Shown here piece after piece: positions 37,301-42,077 of a stretch of DNA of 42,077 bases (position 1 is its first letter; every line of letters begins with the position of its first letter). The stretch is from contig JAZQTU010000015.1 of NCBI GenBank assembly GCA_045630965.1, positions 1 through 42,077 on the forward strand, read 5' to 3'. The translations under genes were made by a program, and so were the position numbers. Source of the DNA: HGM04593 sp045630965. GTDB lineage: Bacteria > Bacteroidota > Bacteroidia > Bacteroidales > Bacteroidaceae. The notes under the pieces were generated by a model that searched no databases, was not told where the DNA came from, and saw only the letters and a list, made by a program, of their open reading frames with translations.

Positions 37301-38363
37301 CTTCAGTATCGGTGAAATTATTGATGCCAATGAGAGAACAACTGAAACAGCTCAGAAATTCTCTTTCGGATACGATGAAAAAGGCTATGTATTCTTCTCT
37401 ACATACGGAACTGAGCGTTCTTTCGGTCAGGAGACTGCCGGCGCAGCAACAGAGACACGTGTGATTGAGATGAGTACTTCTGATACAAGAGCGCGTTGGA
37501 GAACCAAGTTTATCGAGGATAATTCTGCTGAATTCTACAAGAATGAACTCAATGCGGCGTTGGAGACTGCGCGTATGTTGTTTACAGAAATTGTAAATGT
37601 TGACAGCATTGGAAAGATGAATATTTTCAATGAGAATGTTATTGTGCTCGATCGTAATCTCGAGGTTTCGGCTGTTGAATTGTACAATCAGTACGAAACT
37701 GTTTCAAAGGATATCGACAACGCCAAGATGCATAAGGATTACTTGAGCGCTTTGCGTAAAAATATCTATAATGTTCAAGGCAAGTATATCGTTAAGTCTC
37801 CTATCGCTACAGCTGGTGACCAGGTTATGTGGTACAGATTGTATAATAAGGAGAGCGGTAATTATCTTTCTGTCAATAGCAGCAAGAATACTTTGTCGGT
37901 TGTCGCTGCAAACAAACTCGATGACAATGCTCTCTGGAGCTTTGCCAAAACAGGTGTAAAGGATAAGTTTGAGATGTTCAACTATGCTGTTGACGGTTTT
38001 GTATACAACAAAAAACGTGACTTGTATGCCAATGGTGAGGATGGCGTTGCTGTGACAGTCTCTTACGATGCTGAGTCACAGGCTGTTGTTCTCTACGTAG
38101 ATTTGGACGGTAAGGCTTATCCATTCTATGAGAACGGTACATCAGTGGCTCTTCCACGTACATTGACAAATATTTCTTATTGGGAACTTGAACTTGTTGA
38201 CATTGAAGCAGACCGTGAACTTGCTGACAAGATTACAGTTATTGAAGATATTCTCGAAGAGGGTAACTATAATGAGGACTTCTATGACCTGAACGGTCGT
38301 AAGGTTCTTAACCCAACAAGAGGTATCTATATCCAGAATGGCAAGAAGGTTCTTTACAAGTAA
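34323..38363 (+). CDS. M60 (enhancin/mucinase-like) secreted metallopeptidase, paralogue B
   Basis: A 1346-aa exported zinc peptidase with signal peptide (about 1-20, AGVVMAQ). Residues about 21-155 form a ricin/trefoil-like lectin domain (KVYRIVSSKYETVITAS, WEFTLEENGKYSIMNVF). Then come the parts shared with paralogue A: LKVKNNAWE, PYSNPEQW, the M60 motif GPLHEIGHTNQY (HExxH at 516-520), TSEVSNNAFANF, CCSIAQMDLTEFFEAWGFF and KKGGHLMFLEDR. After about 900 are helical FIVAR-like segments and at least one more trefoil-like domain (MWYRLYNKESGNYLSVN). It ends DLNGRKVLNPTRGIYIQNG. The extra lectin domains suggest a different glycoprotein target or reach. Divergent from the adhesin gene, with its own promoter. 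Confidence 0.94.
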   Translation: MKLKSLFLAMLVMLAGVVMAQVESGKVYRIVSSKYETVITASPITHALSCVSKGGETDYQQMWEFTLEENGKYSIMNVFSRRYLQNESRTNVQFKTGNEKVFFAIRENATYAGNYNIDASSKAGGWGLHCAGDAKVVPWSDGPDGDGISGTEWKFEEVSIDQLTKDNAYAEYASFNNVNENKAAIVKTVNALFKDNAGTVLKDEYASMDDDELLAVMEGVPADLQQAVLKVKNNAWETQARANLSEKNFRVYDYKPYSNPEQWKDILYHRPFNRINNPTGICSESDRAFLYIFVDKIPEGTTIDLAEMNGTAYFGTDTSLKEGLNIVPSAVKDGVLYIRYVCNTHTGFNPETKSGPKKLSDYPAVKIHIEGGYVNGFWSEERGHTNEDWVYMSQNMFRNETAVQAVGDHTVLNFRKKEFLQPYQYTDNWGFKVEGCPTDIETVMKYWDFWNERQRWYMGLDKYYDFFNNKQLAMSDDGGFMDAGNYRTHYNNNTLTTIVNIDRISRDGGSAWGPLHEIGHTNQYAFEIVGTSEVSNNAFANFVIFDTGTHTSRGWNMDAQIKDFENKVPYVVRGEGNYGSELFSMTRMYFQLFLYFHAAGKKPDFYPTLFEELRKDKLVGWSVRSSDEKDANGFNINSVNAVNDQLKFVEKCCSIAQMDLTEFFEAWGFFIPMKNAYVGDYGHHYVYLLQEDIDACKKRIKDANYPKKGGHLMFLEDRIRYSKRIKSELNDNVNSYRADYSDEAPVAGNFCGLYGQWEDYVDESVKAEGYYYTIVKDKVVIKLGTGAKGALGFKLYDGNDKLLSYTNRHEMNIPTGVDRSKLKVVAAQADGENAEVKPATEGPLEMQKDALKASLESAKRYIDREIFSGFESQIGRFYADSLAPLKKIYDDAVADTKNASVQGKTSLVEWAAMLDDECERLSKNRGAMINLEEGMNVTFTEGTKRKGVLLSTGSGLVTQSANSSDPANAWTLEYAGIPDVYYLKNAAGKYIRDFSIGEIIDANERTTETAQKFSFGYDEKGYVFFSTYGTERSFGQETAGAATETRVIEMSTSDTRARWRTKFIEDNSAEFYKNELNAALETARMLFTEIVNVDSIGKMNIFNENVIVLDRNLEVSAVELYNQYETVSKDIDNAKMHKDYLSALRKNIYNVQGKYIVKSPIATAGDQVMWYRLYNKESGNYLSVNSSKNTLSVVAANKLDDNALWSFAKTGVKDKFEMFNYAVDGFVYNKKRDLYANGEDGVAVTVSYDAESQAVVLYVDLDGKAYPFYENGTSVALPRTLTNISYWELELVDIEADRELADKITVIEDILEEGNYNEDFYDLNGRKVLNPTRGIYIQNGKKVLYK

Positions 38364-38368
38364 GAACA

Positions 38369-38422
38369 CTCCTTATATAAATAGAGCCACACCGTGCGGT
38401 GTGGCTCTATTTATATAAGGAG
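38369..38422. terminator. 25-bp perfect bidirectional hairpin terminator
   Basis: Arms 38369-38393 and 38398-38422 are exactly complementary, loop gtgc. It lies between the convergent M60 gene B and the pqqD-like gene; AT-rich outer stem and a trailing aaaatttt. Confidence 0.88.
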
Positions 38423-38428
38423 AAAATT

Positions 38429-38701
38429 TTACTTCTGTAACAATCCCATCTCTTCCCAGCATTCAGCGATGAGTTTGCAGTCTTCGAGGGCAATGTCCTC
38501 TTCAACTTCGTACTCCTCAAGGAGCAGGCTTGCCATCTCTTCTAAGGAAAAGCACTCTTTGTCTGCAATCTTTTCCCATAGGTAGGCTGCTGTCGGGTTC
38601 AGGCTTATGATGCGGCTGAAGTCCATATTCTCCTCTCCTGCGGGAACAATGATGTGCTCGCCGCATACGTTCTGTAATTCAAATCCTTCTTTGATCTTCA
38701 T
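38429..38701 (-). CDS. PqqD-family (RiPP recognition element-like) protein
   Basis: A 90-aa protein with the PqqD fold, a small winged-helix-like domain that binds the leader part of peptides to be modified. Typical features are the front beta strands (FELQNVCGEHIIVPAGE), the SLNPTAAYLWEKI helix start (33-45), the acidic helix SLEEMASLLLEEYEVEED and a last helix ending in MGLLQK. The length is normal. It is the last gene of a three-gene set: HPr-kinase-like ATPase, S24/S26 peptidase and this protein, with 33 nt between it and the peptidase gene. In known systems PqqD-like proteins serve radical-SAM, lasso-peptide or kinase partners; here the only modifying partner in sight is the kinase-like protein. 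No substrate peptide gene is visible. Confidence 0.9.
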   Translation of the reverse strand: MKIKEGFELQNVCGEHIIVPAGEENMDFSRIISLNPTAAYLWEKIADKECFSLEEMASLLLEEYEVEEDIALEDCKLIAECWEEMGLLQK

Positions 38702-38734
38702 ATTCTGTTGTTGTTTTTTGGGGGTCTCTGTTGT

Positions 38735-39193
38735 TTATATGCGACGTATTATTGCCAGCAGTATTCTCCTGAAGGGTTTTAGAAAGGACCATGCTGCAGA
38801 GTATATACGCCATGTCCATCCGGTAGTTTCGTAAACTTTTCCTTTTCTTACAAAGGCTTGTGCTATACCAATAATATCGGCGTCGGTGAACTGCTCTTTC
38901 ATCTGTTTGGGGTTGCCATCGCCCTGCATTGTGTATACTCCGTTCTCAAAGCCTGTTACCCGGTGAAGGGCATACATCCCTTTATTGGTCCATGCAAGCA
39001 CCACGTCACCAATATCCGGCTTGTGGGGAGGTGTTAGAATAACCTTGTCGCGACGGTCTTCAAGGAATGGGCGCATGCTGTATCCGCGTACTGTTATCGT
39101 TACGCTCTCCTTGCCCATTGTCCTGAACATGCGGGTTATCTCCTGCATCATCAAATGGTTGTCGACCTGTATGCTTTTTATAGTTTCTGCCAT
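38735..39193 (-). CDS. S24/S26-family peptidase (SipW/ER signal-peptidase-like)
   Basis: A 152-aa protein of the S24/S26 serine-protease fold. The nucleophile Ser39 is in VRGYSMRPFL, the usual SM-P context; the second catalytic position has ALHRVTG with His77 where bacterial type-I leader peptidases carry Lys, as in SipW-type and ER-type enzymes. GDVVLAW and the strands after it fit the fold. There is no N-terminal membrane helix; instead the C-terminus (about 127-152, WTWRIYSAAW ... RILLAIIRRI) is an amphipathic to hydrophobic basic helix that may attach it to the membrane. The reading frame overlaps the end of the HPr-kinase-like gene by 16 nt, so the two are translationally coupled. It probably processes the peptide bound by the PqqD-like protein, but the substrate is unknown. 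Confidence 0.85.
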   Translation of the reverse strand: MAETIKSIQVDNHLMMQEITRMFRTMGKESVTITVRGYSMRPFLEDRRDKVILTPPHKPDIGDVVLAWTNKGMYALHRVTGFENGVYTMQGDGNPKQMKEQFTDADIIGIAQAFVRKGKVYETTGWTWRIYSAAWSFLKPFRRILLAIIRRI

Positions 39194-40059
39194 GATTTGA
39201 ATGTGCTGCTTGACAATGTCGCGGCATCGGCATCGGGCAGGCAGTGGAGTGTGTGCACCGGAATGCGTTCAAGTACCTCCTTTATTGTGCCGCAAATGTC
39301 CATGTGTACCTTCTTGTCGAACATGAATGTGCTGCATGAACTGAGCAGTATGCCGAACGATTTTATTACACTCTCCTTCTCTATACGGTTCTCTTTTGCC
39401 TGTTCTATTGCTGCTATACCGCCAATGGGGTAGTGTACATTCATGTATACAGGGCGTTTGCCACTCCATGGACTGCCATATACTGTAGGCGTGCCGTCGG
39501 GGGCAATCCTTACAATGGGGTTGTCGTCGTTTATTAGCCTGCTGCCGTTTATGTGCTTTGTCCACAGGTCGCTATGTGTGCTTTTGCCTCTCCCGCTCGC
39601 TCCTAAAAACATGTATGCATTTCCATTGTTCTCTACAACGGAGGAGTGCATGAGGAGCGTCTTGTGCGATGCGCTGCACAAGGTGTATATTATCATCAAT
39701 GAGTTGTTCAGTCCAAAGATGATTTCGTTCTCATTTCCCCTTGTGGTTATTTTGAAGTTCTTGCGAGCTGCGTCGCTCTGTATGAATGCGCATGGAGTCT
39801 CGTGTTCATCCGATACAAGTATCCTGTATGCGCCGTCTTCGTGTCTGTAGACTTCAAACGTTGCAGACGGGCAGGGGAAAGTACCAACTTTTCTGCCACT
39901 CCATTCGGGGGCTATGCTGTTGTCGATTACAATGCTGAATAGCAAATCCGTTTCACTGCTTGCAATGAATGGACTGAGGCTCGGAAGCAGGTTGGACATA
40001 TCTTCCCCGGTCTCTATCGCGAATGTGTGTCCGGCAACGTTGAATATATGTTTCTGCAT
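39178..40059 (-). CDS. HPr-kinase-like P-loop ATPase
   Basis: A 293-aa protein whose C-terminal half resembles the catalytic domain of HPr kinase/phosphorylase. Walker A is GASGRGKST (153-161), preceded by LLMHSSVV (135-142); the conserved LINDDNPIV (175-183) takes the place of the HPrK Asp pair, and GSPWSGK (195-201) is the typical late loop. The N-terminal 130 residues are beta-rich and unlike HprK of Firmicutes. HPrK-like proteins next to PqqD proteins have been named as putative peptide kinases, and relatives in lasso-peptide clusters phosphorylate a Ser of the precursor. The start at 40059 has a good AAGGAG (40069-40074 on the plus strand) 9 nt upstream. It is the first gene of the three-gene set. 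Confidence 0.88.
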   Translation of the reverse strand: MQKHIFNVAGHTFAIETGEDMSNLLPSLSPFIASSETDLLFSIVIDNSIAPEWSGRKVGTFPCPSATFEVYRHEDGAYRILVSDEHETPCAFIQSDAARKNFKITTRGNENEIIFGLNNSLMIIYTLCSASHKTLLMHSSVVENNGNAYMFLGASGRGKSTHSDLWTKHINGSRLINDDNPIVRIAPDGTPTVYGSPWSGKRPVYMNVHYPIGGIAAIEQAKENRIEKESVIKSFGILLSSCSTFMFDKKVHMDICGTIKEVLERIPVHTLHCLPDADAATLSSSTFKSWQKL

Positions 40060-40113
40060 TTGTTGAGACTCCTTGATTTAATTATATTAATGCATTTTAG
40101 CACTATTTGTTGG

Positions 40114-40121
40114 CGAAATTA
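40114..40121 (-). promoter_or_regulatory. -7 box of the HPrK-like/S26/PqqD operon
   Basis: TAATTTCG followed by CC on the minus strand, 54 nt before the ATG at 40059. A TAnnTTcG variant, without a clear -33 box. Confidence 0.4.
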
Positions 40122-40185
40122 GTAAAAATATCGTTAAACCACAATTGTGTGCTTCTGTTGTTTCTGTTTTTCTGTTTTTTATTAC

Positions 40186-40193
40186 TATCTTTG
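40186..40193 (+). promoter_or_regulatory. -7 box of the folP-cdaA operon
   Basis: TATCTTTG, 19 nt before the ATG at 40213, in a pyrimidine-rich tract with three TTTCTGT-like repeats upstream. Confidence 0.55.
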
Positions 40194-40212
40194 AGATAAA
40201 TATCTGTTTTGC

Positions 40213-41025
40213 ATGGCGTATACAATCAACATAAAGGGTAAACTCATGAAACTTGACATTCCCGTGATTATGGGAATTCTCAATGTTACGCCCGACTCTT
40301 TCTTTGTCTCTTCGCGTGTTGCCGGTGAGGGACTTGCGACGCGTGCCAAGGAGATGATTGCTCAGGGGGCTTCAATACTTGATATCGGAGCATGCTCTAC
40401 GCGTCCGGGAGGGGAAGTGGTGTCATTGAAGGAGGAACTTTCAAGGCTGCATTCGGCGCTTGAAGTTCTTGACCGTGAAGTACCCGAAGCTGTTGTCTCA
40501 ATAGATACATTCCGTGCCAGTGTCGTGCGTGAGTGTGTAAAGGAGCATAATGTTGCAATAATCAACGATGTATCCAGCTTTGATTGGGATGAATCAATGT
40601 TTGATGCGGTTGTAGAATCGTCTTTGCCATACATTCTCACCCATTCCTGCGACGTTGATTCATCGCGTTCCTGTACGGCACAGGTGCTCACGGCACTCTC
40701 GCAGAAGATGTGGAAACTGCGTCAGGCGGGTGTCTGTGATGTGATTGTGGATCCGGGGTTCGGGTTCGGTAAGACGCTTGAACAGAATCATGAATTGTTC
40801 GGAGGCTTGAGGGATTTTTCAATGCTTGATGCGCCATTGCTTGTTGGCGTATCGCGTAAGTCTATGATTACAAGGCTCCTTGGTATCTCTGCAAACGAGG
40901 CCCTGGAGGGTACTGTTGCGCTTAATGCAATGGCACTTGACAGGGGTGCTTCAATTTTGAGAGTACACGATGTAAAGGAGACTTCTCAGGTGTTGGCTTT
41001 GTGGAGAGCAGTTAATGGAATTTGA
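40213..41025 (+). CDS. folP: Dihydropteroate synthase
   Basis: A 270-aa cytoplasmic enzyme that joins p-aminobenzoate to the pterin diphosphate in folate synthesis and is the sulfonamide target. The family pattern is complete: PVIMGILNVTPDSFF (near residues 18-32), ILDIGACSTRPGG for the pterin site, VSIDTFRASVV, IINDVSSFDWD, DVIVDPGFGFGKT, LLVGVSRKSMI and a final RVHDVKET. Length is normal. No sulfonamide-resistance insertion is seen in the loop after STRPGG by eye. It is followed 24 nt later by cdaA on the same strand and has its own TATCTTTG promoter. Confidence 0.97.
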   Translation: MAYTINIKGKLMKLDIPVIMGILNVTPDSFFVSSRVAGEGLATRAKEMIAQGASILDIGACSTRPGGEVVSLKEELSRLHSALEVLDREVPEAVVSIDTFRASVVRECVKEHNVAIINDVSSFDWDESMFDAVVESSLPYILTHSCDVDSSRSCTAQVLTALSQKMWKLRQAGVCDVIVDPGFGFGKTLEQNHELFGGLRDFSMLDAPLLVGVSRKSMITRLLGISANEALEGTVALNAMALDRGASILRVHDVKETSQVLALWRAVNGI

Positions 41026-41049
41026 ATATATAAATATATTATATAAGGT

Positions 41050-41811
41050 ATGTTTTTTGATATTACAATAATGGATGTCGTGGATGTAGTACTTGTGGCT
41101 CTGCTGCTGTTCTATATCTATAAAGTTATGAAGGATTCCGGTTCGCTCAATGTGTTTCTGGGTATTCTGGTGTTTTTCTTTTCATGGGTGCTTGTCTCAA
41201 AGTTGTTGCAGATGCGCCTGCTTGGCTCAATTTTTGACCAATTGATGAGTGTCGGTACGCTTGCGCTTGTTATTATATTTCATGAGGAGATACGAAACTT
41301 CTTCCGTACGCTCGGTTCACAGCGTCATCTGAGCTTCCTGTCAAGGTTCTTCTCTCGCACTAAGGGTGAAGATACTCAATCGGATGTCATGCCAATTGTC
41401 TTTGCATGTAATAATATGGCTCAGCAGAAGGTGGGAGCGCTGATAGTTGTGGAGCGTAACAATTCGCTTTCCGATATCGTAAAAACAGGTGAGGTTATTG
41501 ACGCCGATATTAATCAGCGTTTGATTGAAGCTGTATTCTTCAAGAATGCGCCTTTGCATGACGGCGCTATGATCGTGAAGGGAGGACGTATTGTGGCGGC
41601 TCAATGTATATTGCCGGTGTCGCATAACCTTAATATATCAAAGAAACTCGGTCTTCGCCACCGTTCTGCTGTGGGAGTTACCGAGGTGTATGATGCAATC
41701 GCAATTGTTGTTTCCGAGGAGTCGGGTACAATTTCAGCGGCAATAGGTGGAAAACTCATTCATAATATTGACGCAAGAAAATTGGAAGAGATACTGGTTA
41801 AGTCGGTATAA
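41050..41811 (+). CDS. cdaA: Diadenylate cyclase (CdaA/DacA type)
   Basis: A 253-aa inner-membrane enzyme that makes cyclic di-AMP from two ATP; c-di-AMP controls potassium and osmolyte balance and cell-wall stability. Three N-terminal membrane helices (within about residues 8-80; VVLVALLLFYIYKVM, VFLGILVFFFSWVLVSKLL, SVGTLALVIIF) precede the DAC domain (about 95-240) with the catalytic DGAMIVKGGR and GLRHRSAVG motifs intact. Co-transcription with folP is inferred from the 24-nt gap. No cdaR or glmM neighbour, unlike in Firmicutes. The CPA2 antiporter in this window is of a class whose members are c-di-AMP targets in other phyla; a link here is only speculative. Confidence 0.96.
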   Translation: MFFDITIMDVVDVVLVALLLFYIYKVMKDSGSLNVFLGILVFFFSWVLVSKLLQMRLLGSIFDQLMSVGTLALVIIFHEEIRNFFRTLGSQRHLSFLSRFFSRTKGEDTQSDVMPIVFACNNMAQQKVGALIVVERNNSLSDIVKTGEVIDADINQRLIEAVFFKNAPLHDGAMIVKGGRIVAAQCILPVSHNLNISKKLGLRHRSAVGVTEVYDAIAIVVSEESGTISAAIGGKLIHNIDARKLEEILVKSV

Positions 41812-41821
41812 AACAAAATAA

Positions 41822-41844
41822 GGCAAAAAATGTTCTTGTTTGCC
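41822..41844 (+). terminator. Weak hairpin after cdaA
   Basis: ggcaaa (41822-41827) can pair with tttgcc (41839-41844); an alternative, exclusive pairing joins aaaatgtt and aacatttt downstream. No T-run follows the first hairpin, so it is a weak terminator candidate only. Confidence 0.3.
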
Positions 41845-41930
41845 CCAAAAAATAACATTTTATAAAGTGCTGAAAATCAAGGCTGATTGCAAAAAGTTTA
41901 ATTTTTGATGAAAAAAAAGTTTGAAAAGCT

Positions 41931-41960
41931 TTTGTAGTTTCAAAATTTGCCTTACCTTTG
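41931..41960 (+). promoter_or_regulatory. Very strong consensus promoter at the right edge
   Basis: TTTG (41931-41934), 18-nt spacer, TACCTTTG (41953-41960) followed by C: the best promoter in the window, behind an A-rich upstream stretch (41891-41930). At least 110 nt of the transcript follow without an ORF, which suggests the leader of a stable-RNA (rRNA or tRNA) or ribosomal operon beyond the edge. Confidence 0.65.
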
Positions 41961-42077
41961 CACTCGCTTTCGGGAACGAACAAGTTGCGTTGCCGATCAA
42001 GCAAGATGATCCTTGAAACCATTCCATACAGACAAGCAGTACAACGGTCTTTGTTTGTTTCGATGAACGAAGAAAAA

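Noticed and set aside
27359..38363. Polysaccharide utilisation locus
   Set aside because: No SusC/SusD-like pair, no hybrid two-component or ECF sigma regulator, and no glycoside hydrolase within the block.
38429..40059. Complete lasso-peptide cluster
   Set aside because: No asparagine-synthetase-like cyclase, no transglutaminase-like B2 protein and no precursor; only the PqqD-like and kinase-like parts are present.

Overview
The window looks like a chromosomal segment of a gut-type Bacteroidales (Bacteroidaceae/Prevotellaceae-like; I cannot place it closer). The reasons are: MlaD/MCE and amidase in tandem, a Gram-negative YidC with a Lys in the hydrophilic groove, DUF3078 outer-membrane protein, GH92 and M60 secreted enzymes, C-terminal 'DLxGR...GIYIxNGKK' tails, an SPII lipoprotein with an acidic stretch after the Cys, and promoters of the Bacteroidetes type (TTTG, about 18-23 nt, TAnnTTTG or TAnnTTCG). 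Shine-Dalgarno motifs are rare (clear only before zapA and the HPrK-like gene). I see no transposon, CRISPR array, tRNA or rRNA gene. The right edge carries a very strong promoter whose gene lies outside.

Layout. 1-3788 (minus): an HD hydrolase; a coiled-coil protein, zapA and rny in one cell-division/RNA-decay operon with a structured leader before rny; and a uracil/hypoxanthine-type DNA glycosylase. 4044-5342 (plus): an AT-richer CotH-kinase lipoprotein. 5368-8904 (minus): yidC, an unknown 209-aa protein and a DUF2156 acyl/aminoacyl-transferase-like protein. 9104-12490 (plus): DUF3078 barrel and a CPA2 cation/proton antiporter with Usp-like C-terminus. 12501-19920 (minus): GH92 alpha-mannosidase (with a dispersed repeat inside its coding sequence), a GadC-like amino-acid antiporter, and pyruvate:ferredoxin oxidoreductase. 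20110-21777 (plus): a GHL10 glycosidase. 21817-23855 (minus): amidase and MlaD, translationally coupled. 23995-27319 (plus): a DPE2-type 4-alpha-glucanotransferase and an FNT-like membrane protein.

27359-38363 is a secreted accessory block: two paralogous M60 (mucinase-type) peptidases around a 1227-aa discoidin-like adhesin with an internal duplication. The block has its own promoters and is closed on both sides by long perfect hairpin terminators. Its likely job is binding and cutting host or dietary glycoproteins. 38429-40059 (minus) is a compact three-gene set: HPr-kinase-like ATPase, SipW-like S24/S26 peptidase and PqqD-type peptide-binding protein. This is the best candidate for an undescribed system, because the combination implies peptide modification but no substrate gene is visible. 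40213-41811 (plus) is folP-cdaA, linking folate synthesis and c-di-AMP synthesis by position.

Most gene starts below were moved downstream of the longest frame, because promoters, terminators, signal peptides or family length show the longer N-termini to be artefacts.
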